Shown in pieces: positions 1 to 7,967 of a stretch of DNA of 64,000 nt; the stretch's first letter is position 1; every line of letters begins with the position of its first letter. Under the pieces are notes generated by a model, which worked only from the letters and a program-made list of their open reading frames with translations, did not search any database and had not been told where the DNA came from. The stretch is from Candidatus Melainabacteria bacterium (lineage in GTDB: Bacteria > Cyanobacteriota > Vampirovibrionia > Obscuribacterales > Obscuribacteraceae). Made by a program: the position numbers and the translations under genes. The DNA lies in contig JAFKGK010000002.1 of assembly GCA_017307165.1 (NCBI GenBank), positions 124,001 to 188,000 on the forward strand. Reading direction: 5' to 3'.

Positions 1-444
1 GCTGGTGATTTGATAAGGCACATTGCCAATGACTTTGAGCCTTTCTCCCTTGATCTCGTTCAGATCGAGAGAGAGAAAGTCTTTGTGCAGGATGGTCAGA
101 TTGGGAGATTTGGCCTTGAGCTCTTGCAATTCCTCGACCATATCGCGGTCGAGCTCTACCGCCACCACATGCGCACCGGTCTCGACCAGATAGCGAGTCA
201 AAAAGCCAAGCCCCGGTCCTATCTCGACGATGGTGTCGCCTGGCTTGAGATCGGCTGCTGCTGCGATTTTTTGCAAAGCAGTGGGCTCGATCAAAAAGTT
301 TTGGCCGAGCCTCTTTTTAGCCTGGGTAGCGCAGGCTTTTTTAAAGAGCAATTCGCGTTCGGGCGAGGCCGTGTAGCCACGGCTCTTTTTGGGCTTTGCA
401 CTATCTCGACTGCTGCTCTTGGGCTTTTTGCGGGTTTCGGTCAT
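1..444 (-). CDS. rsmA: 16S rRNA dimethyladenosine transferase RsmA/KsgA (5' part only)
   Basis: This is the N-terminal 148 codons of the SAM-dependent enzyme that dimethylates the two adjacent adenosines in the 3' hairpin of 16S rRNA late in 30S assembly. The rest lies beyond the window edge. About 45 basic, Ser-rich residues precede the conserved RLGQNFLIEP motif. The SAM-binding loop VEIGPGLGFLTRYL, the acidic motif VAVELDRDM and the catalytic VIGNVPYQITS (NxPY type) are all visible. The ATG at 444 shares one base with the TAA of the upstream CNNM gene, so translation is probably coupled. The family assignment is secure. The basic leader is longer than in most RsmA proteins. Confidence 0.93.
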   Translation of the reverse strand, partial: MTETRKKPKSSSRDSAKPKKSRGYTASPERELLFKKACATQAKKRLGQNFLIEPTALQKIAAAADLKPGDTIVEIGPGLGFLTRYLVETGAHVVAVELDRDMVEELQELKAKSPNLTILHKDFLSLDLNEIKGERLKVIGNVPYQITS

Positions 445-1856
445 TACTGGCTGGTCTCGCCGTTGACGACTTTGTTGATATTGATCTCTTTGGTATCGTG
501 CTTGCCGTTGTTATTGCTGCCCGATATCTCGACGTCTTCGCTAGTAGCACCATTGGCGTCCTTGAGTATGAGTCGCAATTTGAGGATGCGGTGGCGGTCG
601 GCTTCTTCGATGCGCAAGATATAAACATCGGTCTCGACCTCGTCGCCTGGCTTGGGCTCGCGACCGAGCTCGCCAAAGACGTGACCGCCGATGGTGTTAA
701 ATTCTTCGTCTTCGACTGATAGATCGACTGCCTCGTTAAACTCTTCGAGCGACAGCTTGGCGTCGATGAGATAAGTCCCGTCATCCTGTTTGACGACGTA
801 TTCCTCGACTACTTCGTGTTCGTCGGCAATATCGCCGACTAGCTCCTCGAGCAGGTCTTCAAATGTCACGATGCCTTGAGTAGCGCCGTATTCGTCCATG
901 ACTATGGCCATGTGCGTCTTGGTGCGCTTAAACTCGGTGAGCAGGTCCTTGAGGTTTTTGTTGGTCGGTACGATCAGGACCTTGCGTGCAAACTCGCGGA
1001 CATGGGTAAGCTCTTTGTGCTCGGTGAGAGCGCGCAGGCCGTCTCTGATATGGATGACGCCAAAGATATTGTCGATGTCTTCTTCAAAGACCGGCAAGCG
1101 CGAGTGTCCGTGCTTGAGAGCGAGGGTGACAAAGTCTTTGATGGTGGCTTCGGCTGGAACGCAGACTAGATCCACCCTTGGGGTCATGACCTCGGAGGCG
1201 ACCGTGTCGGCAAAGTCAAAGACCGAGTGCAGCATCTCTTCTTCTTCGGGCTCCAGCACTCCTTCTTCGTGACTGGCCGAGACGAGCATTTTGAGCTCTT
1301 CGCCGGTGTGGGCCGTCATGGCGCTCGATGGTTCTTTGATCCGCAATAGCTTGGTGATAATGGCTGTGGTGCCATTGAGTATTTTGAGAAATGGCGAAGT
1401 GATTATGCACCAGAAATGCATGGGCATGATTGTCCAGAGGATGACCAGCTCAGCACGTGAGAAGGTCAGCATCTTAGGCAAAAGCTCGCCGCCGACTGTC
1501 TGCACATAGGCAGTGAAGGTAAATGCTGCAGCGTAGGCCAGCCATCTCGCGGACTCGATCGTCTTGACTGTGAGACCTGCTTGCTCGCCGGTTTTTTGTG
1601 CCCAGAGGGCCATGTCTTCGGCCAAAGCGGCTTCGCCGGCAGCACCTAGCAAGAGTGTGGCGATGGTAATGCCCAGCTGGCAGGCCGAGATAAATTTTTC
1701 GGGGTCATGCAAATAGATTTGCACTTTTTGCGCAAAGACATTGTCTTTTTCGGCAAGCTGGTCGATGCGCGTGCGTCTGACCCTGGCGAGAGCCATCTCT
1801 GCTGCCACAAAAAAGGCATTTAATAAAATAAGTAAGGGTATCCAGGCTATAGACAC
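444..1856 (-). CDS. CNNM/CorC (HlyC) family membrane protein with CBS pair
   Basis: 470-residue integral membrane protein of the hemolysin-C/CorC family, which is linked to Mg2+ or other divalent-cation efflux. Residues 1-175 form the DUF21 (CNNM) transmembrane domain, beginning with a hydrophobic helix and the conserved NAFFVAAEMALARVRR. Two CBS motifs follow at about 220-345 (MTPRVDLV; MDEYGATQGIVTFEDLLEEL), then a CorC_HlyC domain at 360-432 and a polar tail. The start is a GTG directly after an in-frame TAA, with no recognisable ribosome-binding site. Because the protein begins exactly at the expected first helix, I still prefer this start. It precedes rsmA in a two-gene overlap. The transported ion cannot be read from the sequence. 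Confidence 0.9.
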   Translation of the reverse strand: MSIAWIPLLILLNAFFVAAEMALARVRRTRIDQLAEKDNVFAQKVQIYLHDPEKFISACQLGITIATLLLGAAGEAALAEDMALWAQKTGEQAGLTVKTIESARWLAYAAAFTFTAYVQTVGGELLPKMLTFSRAELVILWTIMPMHFWCIITSPFLKILNGTTAIITKLLRIKEPSSAMTAHTGEELKMLVSASHEEGVLEPEEEEMLHSVFDFADTVASEVMTPRVDLVCVPAEATIKDFVTLALKHGHSRLPVFEEDIDNIFGVIHIRDGLRALTEHKELTHVREFARKVLIVPTNKNLKDLLTEFKRTKTHMAIVMDEYGATQGIVTFEDLLEELVGDIADEHEVVEEYVVKQDDGTYLIDAKLSLEEFNEAVDLSVEDEEFNTIGGHVFGELGREPKPGDEVETDVYILRIEEADRHRILKLRLILKDANGATSEDVEISGSNNNGKHDTKEININKVVNGETSQ

Positions 1857-2128
1857 TTAAAAACCAGACTTAGCCAAAGGGCTCGTCTGTCTCCTTATGA
1901 TGTCGCTGGATACTAAATGTTTGACGGTGCCCGCGTGCGTCGCGGGGCTACTCTGGGGAGGGTCGTCAGAGCTAGGCGTCTGGCTAGGGCTGTTGGATTC
2001 GGATTCTGGCATATTTTGGACTAAGGCCGAAAATACCTCAAAAGGGGTTTTAGAATTATCTGATCGTACCACATGTGGTTTTATGGCATAATTTTGCCCA
2101 GTTTTAGGCCCAGCATATAGCGGTTTAT
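1857..2128. other. Divergent intergenic region between CNNM gene and secreted-protein gene
   Basis: The 272 bases between two divergent genes must hold both promoters. On the minus strand a GTG-initiated open frame of 71 codons (2072-1857) is in the same frame as the CNNM gene and is separated from its GTG start by a single TAA. Its sequence is Ser/Pro-rich without family signature, and I do not call it a gene. A perfect 12-base palindrome, ACCACATGTGGT, lies at 2069-2080. A TATAGC box at 2116-2121 sits seven bases before the next gene's ATG. Confidence 0.4.
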
Positions 2129-2602
2129 ATGAAAATTTTCCAAGCTATCGCCTGCTCATTATTAATATCTTCGGCCATCAATCTCGCGGATGTCCGTCCA
2201 GCAAGCGCTGGGCCGGTCAAGCTCAACGGTCAGACTGTTTTTGAGGCTCGCGAGATCGACAATTCGGGCCGCCAACTTGCCGTGGCTATCCCTGGTATGG
2301 GTCGTGCCACTATCAATCTGCACGGTGAGCCCACTCAAAATCCCGGCAAAAAATCCCCGGATTTTCTCACTCAGATAAAACCCTATACCGATTTTGCTCT
2401 CAAGCTCCTCAAAATGGCCGCCGACCAATTTTACAAATTGCTTTTGTGGATCGGTTCGTTTTTTAAACCACTCTACACTGGTGGCACCAGCACGCCGGTA
2501 ACCCACTCATCCTATACGCCGCTTACTCCGGGGCAGATCGCCTCCGGGCACAGGGTCTATTACACCCGTGAAGGCCGCCTCAAGAGCATCGTACATCGCT
2601 AA
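2129..2602 (+). CDS. Secreted hypothetical protein
   Basis: 157-residue protein that I do not recognise. It has a signal peptide ending near residue 27 (PASA|GP). The mature part has a short beta-rich stretch and then a hydrophobic or amphipathic segment around residues 88-117, which could be a membrane anchor. The tail is Thr/Ser/Pro-rich and ends in a basic HRVYYTREGRLKSIVHR stretch. The ATG has no Shine-Dalgarno site. Its last four bases overlap the end of the convergent DUF4013 gene. Exported or membrane-attached location is inferred from the signal sequence only. Confidence 0.6.
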   Translation: MKIFQAIACSLLISSAINLADVRPASAGPVKLNGQTVFEAREIDNSGRQLAVAIPGMGRATINLHGEPTQNPGKKSPDFLTQIKPYTDFALKLLKMAADQFYKLLLWIGSFFKPLYTGGTSTPVTHSSYTPLTPGQIASGHRVYYTREGRLKSIVHR

Positions 2603-3330
2603 TCCTGAGTCGATCGCCAGACTACGGCGCAGAGACGGGCACCGATAAGATGACTGGCAAAGTAAAAAATAGGCAAGAGCAGGGCCAGGATAATCGTCAG
2701 CGACGAGAGCCAGGCCAGGGCCGTTAGAGCCATCGAGACCAGCCAGGCAGTGCCAAAGCCGATAGGCTCTTTTTTGATACGACGATAGACCTTGAGCCAT
2801 TGAAAGCCAGAGGACATCGATTCTTGCTGGGCAAAATTGGCCATCAGAACGAAGGCAAAGAGATTGAGGCCAAGATAGAGGAGGCTTAAAAGGAGAAAAT
2901 GGCCGATGGTGAGCGCCACGCTCCATGGACTCGAGGCGAGAGACTCCCATAGGGCCAATTTGATGAGGAGGGTGACGACAAAAAAGGTGAGAAAAAAGAA
3001 AGCAAAACCAACCTCTATGACTATAAATGAGAGGCCCGAGACAAGCAGGTCCAGCCAGTCGTCCCAACTGGGCAGGCGGGGAGACACCTCTGTCGTGTTT
3101 TCTTTATTGATGATCTCGCGCATTGCTCTCAATAGATAGCCCTTGGATAGAGCCAGGCAGATAAATGAAAGCGGTATCAATAGCGGCTGTAGGCAGACGA
3201 GAGTAAGGGCGAGATAGTTGACGAAGCCGCCAATGCATAGCTTGAGCTTCCATTGAGGATCGCTACTTATACCTGCAAAGGCCTCAGCGAGGTCGCCTTT
3301 CTTGTGGGTATGTGGTATCGGGATGTTCAC
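2599..3330 (-). CDS. DUF4013-type polytopic membrane protein
   Basis: 243-residue membrane protein with about five or six hydrophobic helices. A soluble start (residues 1-27) is followed by an early helix pair, the charged stretch GYLLRAMREIINKENTT with PRLPSWDDWLDLLVSG, and then more helices. The G(Y/R)...LP.WDDW signature is typical of DUF4013 proteins, whose function is unknown. The GTG start overlaps the surE stop by four bases (GTGA), so the two genes form a translationally coupled pair. No enzymatic motif is present. A role in envelope homeostasis would be a guess. Confidence 0.75.
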   Translation of the reverse strand: MNIPIPHTHKKGDLAEAFAGISSDPQWKLKLCIGGFVNYLALTLVCLQPLLIPLSFICLALSKGYLLRAMREIINKENTTEVSPRLPSWDDWLDLLVSGLSFIVIEVGFAFFFLTFFVVTLLIKLALWESLASSPWSVALTIGHFLLLSLLYLGLNLFAFVLMANFAQQESMSSGFQWLKVYRRIKKEPIGFGTAWLVSMALTALAWLSSLTIILALLLPIFYFASHLIGARLCAVVWRSTQD

Positions 3331-4160
3331 TTTGCCTCTAAAGCCTTTTGCAGGTCGCCAAAGTCAAAACTCGATTGCAAGTGCGACAGCGACTCGATAT
3401 CGGTCATGTTAAATGTCACGGGCGTGACGGTGATATAGCCTTGGTTGACCAAATGGACGTCGGAGTCAGGGTCTTCGTTGTCTTCTACGGCACTCCCGGA
3501 GAGCCAATAATAATCGCGGCCGTTAGGATCATGGCGCTTTTCAAAGACATCTTTGTAGACCCGCAAACCAAGCTTGGCAAGGGTCACTCCTTTGATCCGG
3601 GAGTGTTTTTCGGCTGCTGGGACATTGATGTTGATCAGGCGTCTGGTGGTGAGAGAGCCATTGAGAGCGGCCTGGGATGGCGGTCTCACATGAAAGTGCT
3701 CGGCGTGTGGGAGAAAATTGTAGATAAACTCAGCAGCGCGCTCAAAATTGGCGGGGCCTGACTTTTGGGCAGAAACGGCGATGGAGCGAAAATTGGCTGC
3801 TGCTGCTTCCATGGCTGCTGCCACAGTGCCGGAGTATAAGACGTCCGAACCGAGGTTGGGGCCGGCATTGATGCCGGAGATGACCAGGTCGGGCGGCTCG
3901 TCAAGAAGCTGACTGATGGCCAGTTTGACGCAATCGCTGGGGGTACCAGTAGTGGACCAGGCTTTTTTGACCTTGCCGGGGAGGGTGACTTGCTCAACAC
4001 GCAAAGGTTTGTGAAGGGTGAGCGAGTGTCCTGTGGCACTGCGCTGCCGATCGGGGGCACAGACGTAGATCTCAAGAGTCGGGTCCTGCGAGAGACGAGA
4101 GGCAAGAGCGACCAGACCGGGCGCATATATGCCATCGTCGTTGGATATCAAGATTTTCAA
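3327..4160 (-). CDS. surE: 5'/3'-nucleotidase SurE
   Basis: SurE removes phosphate from nucleoside monophosphates in the cytoplasm and is often linked to stationary-phase survival. The protein opens with LKILISNDDGIYAPG, which carries the metal-binding DD pair. It continues with APDRQRSATGHSLT, TTGTPSDCVKLA and DLVISGINAGPNLGSDVLYSGT, all diagnostic. I place the start at a TTG six bases after a perfect AGGAG (4171-4167). Longer in-frame extensions would add 64 unrelated residues and run into the divergent Clp-N gene. The chosen 277-residue form matches normal SurE length. It is followed by the overlapping DUF4013 gene. Confidence 0.95.
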   Translation of the reverse strand: MKILISNDDGIYAPGLVALASRLSQDPTLEIYVCAPDRQRSATGHSLTLHKPLRVEQVTLPGKVKKAWSTTGTPSDCVKLAISQLLDEPPDLVISGINAGPNLGSDVLYSGTVAAAMEAAAANFRSIAVSAQKSGPANFERAAEFIYNFLPHAEHFHVRPPSQAALNGSLTTRRLININVPAAEKHSRIKGVTLAKLGLRVYKDVFEKRHDPNGRDYYWLSGSAVEDNEDPDSDVHLVNQGYITVTPVTFNMTDIESLSHLQSSFDFGDLQKALEAK

Positions 4161-4272
4161 CCCGGTCTCCTGGTTCAGCTTTGTAAGGGCGGTTCGGGAT
4201 AAATTATAGATTGCTGGTATCCTTAATGTGCTATAGCAAAACTCTTTTGTAATTTGGGGTTGGTCTGAGATT

Positions 4273-5436
4273 ATGTTGGATTCTGTTTTTGAGCGTGCAA
4301 GCGAACCCCTCGTGCAAGTAATGCAGCTTGCCTTAGACGAGTGCATCAACAACGAGCACTCTTATATCTGTACCGATCACTTGCTGGCTGCGCTTAGCTC
4401 CGAATACGGTGGCGTCGCCGCTCTCGCTCTAGACTCGATGAAGATCGACGAAGACTCCATCGCTCAAGAGCTCGAAAAGCAATTGAAAGATAAACCCGAA
4501 TCGGAGTTGCCTTTTTCGGGCCGCCCCGATCTAGCTTCGGGGAGACCGTCTGTGACTCTGCCCGTGGTGGCGGATCCTGGATCTGTATCCGAGACGCGCA
4601 AGGCCTACGGCATGTCCGACCTCATGGTGCAGGCACTCCACCGGGCTTATGAATACTCCTTGTTTTTTGGCCTTTCATACATCACTCCTGAGCATCTCTT
4701 GCTCGGCGTCCTCGATGCCAAAGATTGCTCCGGCGTCAAGATCATCGAGGAGCTGGGAGGCAATGTCGACTTTTTGCGACGCCAGATCCTCAGTCTCTTG
4801 GCCAAGAGCCTCAATAGCGAAAACGACATGCAGGGTCTTCAGACCGCTGTGGTCAATGGCTTGCGCGAATTGATCGACAAGCATTATCGTGCCGTCAACA
4901 CTCTGCAGCAGCTATCTGTGCGCTCTCGTCATTCTCTCTCTAGCCTGCCGCCGCGCAGTGAGATAGTGCATATGGTATGCGTGGCCTATGTCCCGGATTT
5001 TCTCCTCAATCAGATTGCCTTTCGCCGTTATCTCCTAGAAGAAACCCTCGCTCAGCTCAATCTGCGTGTCGGTGGTCTAGACAAGGAGCTCGTTGCGACC
5101 ATCGTGTCGTCTGCCGCCCAGAGCCTGCGCCAAGAAGTCCGCAGCTCGATCGAGTTTATGCTCAGTAACGAGTACAGGCTTTTTTCGCAAATGCTGGATG
5201 ATGCCGAGCATGATTTAATTGGCTCGGTGATAGAGGACCTCTGGTGGGCACAAGGCGAAGAAATTGCTCTCAACGATCTCTTTAGCGATGCTCTCGATGA
5301 TCATCGCCGCAAGCATCTCTTGAGCCTGCAAGAAAGGCGCCTCGAAAACAGCAAACGTCTGCACCAATTGCGGGCCAAGCTCGAAGAGACTATCACTGCT
5401 TGCTTTGTCAAACGCTCGGTGTCGGCCAGCCAGTAG
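4273..5436 (+). CDS. Clp N-domain protein without AAA+ ATPase
   Basis: 387-residue protein starting with two Clp repeat (ClpA/ClpC N-domain) motifs. The first is at about residues 1-70 (VQVMQLALDECINNEHSYICTDHLLAAL) and the second at about 112-180 (LMVQALHRAYEYSLFF followed by YITPEHLLLGVLDAK), joined by a Pro-rich linker. No Walker A or B motif follows. Instead residues 190-387 are alpha-helical, with charged coiled-coil-like heptads near the end (HRRKHLLSLQERRLENSKRL). In ClpC the N-domain binds adaptors and substrates, so a stand-alone form may act as an adaptor, decoy or client-binding factor. That role is inference. It is divergent from surE. Confidence 0.75.
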   Translation: MLDSVFERASEPLVQVMQLALDECINNEHSYICTDHLLAALSSEYGGVAALALDSMKIDEDSIAQELEKQLKDKPESELPFSGRPDLASGRPSVTLPVVADPGSVSETRKAYGMSDLMVQALHRAYEYSLFFGLSYITPEHLLLGVLDAKDCSGVKIIEELGGNVDFLRRQILSLLAKSLNSENDMQGLQTAVVNGLRELIDKHYRAVNTLQQLSVRSRHSLSSLPPRSEIVHMVCVAYVPDFLLNQIAFRRYLLEETLAQLNLRVGGLDKELVATIVSSAAQSLRQEVRSSIEFMLSNEYRLFSQMLDDAEHDLIGSVIEDLWWAQGEEIALNDLFSDALDDHRRKHLLSLQERRLENSKRLHQLRAKLEETITACFVKRSVSASQ

Positions 5437-5437
5437 G

Positions 5438-5911
5438 CTATTTGAGGACGTAGGGGCACTTTTGGCAAAAGGCCTTGGCTAGATAGACGGGCTGTCCATC
5501 CATGTCCAGGCCCTCTTGGACCCGGCAGCGCAGGATATTGCCGCAGCGTGGGCACTCGAGCTCGCGGGCGCCCATGAGTATGGACTCGGTGATGTCTGCT
5601 TCTTTTGAAAGCATCATGGCTGCGTCGCTCTCTGCACTGTAGCGCGGCCTGGTCTCGACCTCTTGTAGGATGACCGGATCGACAACTAGAGCGCGAGCGA
5701 GCAATTGGCGGTCAGATGACGAAAGCCAGGTCTCGACTCCAGACTCGATATCCTGTACTCGTTCGAGGGTAAATCTCGGCGAGGACTTGACGATGTCTTT
5801 TTGCGTCATATTGCGGATCTCACGCAGGCGCACCACTCTCTGAGCCAGAGTCGCGCCGAGTTGCTCGGGCGTGGCCGATGAGATGGCGATCTGCAGTTTG
5901 TCCTTGTCCAT
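5438..5911 (-). CDS. XRE-type helix-turn-helix protein with C-terminal zinc ribbon
   Basis: 157-residue putative DNA-binding regulator. Residues about 17-75 form a Cro/C1-type helix-turn-helix (VRLREIRNMTQKDIVKSSPR, then LERVQDIESGVETWLS). The last 45 residues hold four cysteines in two CxxC knuckles (LECPRCGNILRC and FCQKCPYVLK), which should bind zinc. The start ATG is preceded by GGAG five bases upstream. It is divergent from nurA with only 56 bases between starts, so self-regulation and control of nurA are plausible. No operator can be assigned. The pairing of HTH with a zinc ribbon is unusual enough that the DNA-binding function stays an inference. Confidence 0.7.
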   Translation of the reverse strand: MDKDKLQIAISSATPEQLGATLAQRVVRLREIRNMTQKDIVKSSPRFTLERVQDIESGVETWLSSSDRQLLARALVVDPVILQEVETRPRYSAESDAAMMLSKEADITESILMGARELECPRCGNILRCRVQEGLDMDGQPVYLAKAFCQKCPYVLK

Positions 5912-5955
5912 ACCAAGCTCCAGTAGTCTGTATATATTTTTTGGAATGCATCTAT

Positions 5956-5961
5956 TATATT
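5956..5961 (+). promoter_or_regulatory. Candidate -10 box for a leaderless nurA transcript
   Basis: TATATT ends six bases before the nurA ATG, where no Shine-Dalgarno sequence is present. Transcription from this box would start at or next to the start codon. No convincing -35 element is seen. Confidence 0.35.
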
Positions 5962-5967
5962 GGTCCC

Positions 5968-7230
5968 ATGCTCGATTTTAACAAAGTCTCCAGACAAGTC
6001 TCGGCCATCGACCACAATACGCTCAGCCAGGCGGCAGGCCAGCGCGAGTCAGAGGCTCAAGAGCGCAAGACCAGACTGATCGAGGCAAGGGCCGCTCTGG
6101 ATCTGAGCATGGCTCAGCCAGAGCTATTTGCCGAGCGCATGACTGCCAATGCTCCGCTCGTCTTTTGGCCGCTCATCATGCCTTATCGACAGTCAGCTAT
6201 GATGTCGCGACCTATTGATGCAGAGGAAATGCCATGGATGGCAGTGGCGGCTGATGGATCGCAGATCATGCCCAGTCACCACGAGGTGCATGATTGCTAT
6301 CTCCTCAATGCAGGTATTGTGCGCGTAGCCTATGGTCGCAAGCTTAATGCCATGCCTGCCTTTGCTCCCTTTTTGACTAGCGAGCCAGAGCTTTTTATTG
6401 CCCACGACGAGCTCAATCCACTTGTCCAAAATCGACGCGTCCAGGTGGATGAGGTCTATGTCTCGCTCGAGAGATTTTTATATGAGCTCAGCCATCTTTT
6501 GGAGCAGGCGCGGATCTCTCGATCATTATCCTTGTCGCATCAAGATGCAGGGACTGCACCAGCGATAGTGGCATTTTGCGATGGCTCTCTCATTGCCTGG
6601 TCTGCCGAAAAAATGCCACCCATTTATTTCGAGCATTTCCAATCGCGCTATCTTGGCCTGCTCGAGGCATTTAGAGAGATTGGCGTGCCCCTGATCAGTT
6701 ATGTCTCGCGTTCGCGATCAGTCGATCTTGTCAATGCTCTGCGTGTGCTGGTCTGTCCCTATCCGTCCAGCGATTGTCGAGCCCACTGTGGTGATCTGGA
6801 GGAGTCGGAGTTTGCCTGCTCTACCATCTGGCCGACGCTCGATCGGCAGATGCTCGACGGCAGGCTAACGCTAGGTCAGACGAGCCATTTTTACAAAAGT
6901 GGTGCGGCTCAGGTCAATGACATGCCACCAGCTCAGCAGATTTGCTTTTGCTATTGGAATAACGGCGCAGAGATTGCCCGATTGGAAATGCCGGCCTGGG
7001 TGGTAGATGATGATAGCGCACTGCAAATGGTGCTCGATGCTTGCCATAGTCAGGTGCAAAAAGGCCAGGGCTATCCAGTGGTGCTTGCCGAGGCCCACCA
7101 TCTAGCCGTGATCAAGGGCCCCGAGCGTGATGCTTTTTTTGAGTATCTTGCTCAACACATGGTCGGCCTCGGTATAGCCGGCGTCCGAGTGAGCGACAAA
7201 GAGAGACAAAAACGTTCTAGCTTTGTCTAG
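5968..7230 (+). CDS. nurA: NurA-domain nuclease
   Basis: 420-residue protein of the NurA family, 5'-3' nucleases that in archaea and some bacteria work with the HerA translocase in end resection of double-strand breaks. The N-terminal MAVAADGSQIMPSHHE carries the metal-binding Asp of the family. A second acidic motif is FCDGSLIAW. Further on, ELGV-type sequence (FREIGVPLISYVSRSRSVDLV) and the C-terminal GYPVVLAEAHHLAVIKG match the NurA fold. I choose the ATG of MLDFNKVSRQVSAID. The longer frame overlaps the divergent regulator. HerA is not in the window. Length fits cyanobacterial-type NurA proteins. Confidence 0.8.
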   Translation: MLDFNKVSRQVSAIDHNTLSQAAGQRESEAQERKTRLIEARAALDLSMAQPELFAERMTANAPLVFWPLIMPYRQSAMMSRPIDAEEMPWMAVAADGSQIMPSHHEVHDCYLLNAGIVRVAYGRKLNAMPAFAPFLTSEPELFIAHDELNPLVQNRRVQVDEVYVSLERFLYELSHLLEQARISRSLSLSHQDAGTAPAIVAFCDGSLIAWSAEKMPPIYFEHFQSRYLGLLEAFREIGVPLISYVSRSRSVDLVNALRVLVCPYPSSDCRAHCGDLEESEFACSTIWPTLDRQMLDGRLTLGQTSHFYKSGAAQVNDMPPAQQICFCYWNNGAEIARLEMPAWVVDDDSALQMVLDACHSQVQKGQGYPVVLAEAHHLAVIKGPERDAFFEYLAQHMVGLGIAGVRVSDKERQKRSSFV

Positions 7231-7281
7231 ATTTGGTGTATATTATTGACACCGCAAATGGTGCGGCCATCAGGAGCACGC

Positions 7282-7866
7282 ATGCCAGGCACCCCTCCCC
7301 AACCATTTCCCAATCTGACCACAGGCAGGGCTATCCTCCGCATGCCTGAGGCCACCGAGCAAAATGCGGCGGCAGTCGCCGCATATTTTAGCCGCAATCG
7401 CGACCATCTCGAAAAATGGGGGCCGATCTGGCCGGCAGATTTTCTCAGTGTCGGGCACTGGATGGATCAGCTGCAGCAAAACCTGGATGATTATCAAAAC
7501 GATCGAGCCGTGCGCTGTTTTTTAATGCAACGCGACCAACCCGACCTGGTCATAGGAGCTGCCAGTCTGACCAATATCGTGCGGGGCTCTGCTCAGTTTT
7601 GCCATCTGGGCTACAGCATCGACCAAAAATGGGAAGGTAAGAGCTTGATGAAGGAGTCTTTGCAGTCGCTGACCAGCTTTGGCTTTGTGGCTATGAACCT
7701 CCACCGCATTATGGCCAACTATCAGCCCACCAATGACCGATCGGGTTGGCTCTTGCGCAGTCTCGGCTTTACTGTCGAGGGCTATGCTCGCGACTATCTC
7801 AACATCGATGGGCGCTGGAAAGACCATATCCTGACGTCTTTGACCAATCCCAACTGGCAAAAGTAG
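7282..7866 (+). CDS. GNAT acetyltransferase (RimJ/RimL type)
   Basis: 194-residue acetyl-CoA-dependent N-acetyltransferase of the RimJ/RimL subgroup, whose members acetylate ribosomal-protein N-termini or small amines. The fold is evident from RAILRMPEATEQNAAAVAAYF, the central strand GAASLTNIVRGSAQFCHLGYSI, the acetyl-CoA loop region KWEGKSLMKESLQSLTSF and the closing NLHRIMANYQPTNDRSGWLL...LGF. I start at the ATG five bases after AGGAG (7272-7276). A TTG at 7246 would add 12 residues without an RBS. It lies 51 bases after nurA on the same strand. The substrate cannot be read from the sequence. Confidence 0.88.
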   Translation: MPGTPPQPFPNLTTGRAILRMPEATEQNAAAVAAYFSRNRDHLEKWGPIWPADFLSVGHWMDQLQQNLDDYQNDRAVRCFLMQRDQPDLVIGAASLTNIVRGSAQFCHLGYSIDQKWEGKSLMKESLQSLTSFGFVAMNLHRIMANYQPTNDRSGWLLRSLGFTVEGYARDYLNIDGRWKDHILTSLTNPNWQK

Positions 7867-7887
7867 TGTGAATGTTTCAAAGTGCAA

Positions 7888-7922
7888 AAAGGCGCGCAAA
7901 ATGGAGCCTTTAGGGGTTTTGT
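7888..7922 (+). terminator. Weak hairpin and T-rich run after the GNAT gene
   Basis: AAAGGC (7888-7893) can pair with GCCTTT (7906-7911), and GGGGTTTTGTTT follows shortly after. The stem is only six base pairs with a 12-base loop, so this is a weak candidate terminator for the acetyltransferase transcript. Confidence 0.3.
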
Positions 7923-7928
7923 TTGCTA

Positions 7929-7950
7929 AGATTTTGATGGCGCAAAATCT
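7929..7950 (+). promoter_or_regulatory. Perfect 8-bp inverted repeat just upstream of mqnE
   Basis: AGATTTTG (7929-7936), a six-base spacer and CAAAATCT (7943-7950) form an exact inverted repeat nine bases before the GAGGTGA ribosome-binding site of mqnE. It could be an operator for a dimeric regulator or an mRNA hairpin that affects translation. No T-run follows, so it is not a typical terminator. Confidence 0.45.
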
Positions 7951-7967
7951 GACCTCCCGAGGTGACC

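Noticed and set aside
10..719. Long plus-strand open frames over the rsmA/CNNM region
   Set aside because: The minus strand carries unmistakable RsmA and CorC motifs; the plus frames have no family signature and are shadows.
2069..2080. ACCACATGTGGT palindrome as a regulatory site
   Set aside because: A single 12-base palindrome without a second copy or known regulator is not enough to call an operator.
1897..2091. 64-codon plus-strand frame in the intergenic region
   Set aside because: No ribosome-binding site, no family signature and it lies antisense to an equally doubtful frame; more likely promoter DNA.
4161..4352. Extended surE N-terminus
   Set aside because: The extra 64 residues do not resemble SurE, overlap the divergent gene and lack a ribosome-binding site; the TTG at 4160 has AGGAG at ideal spacing.
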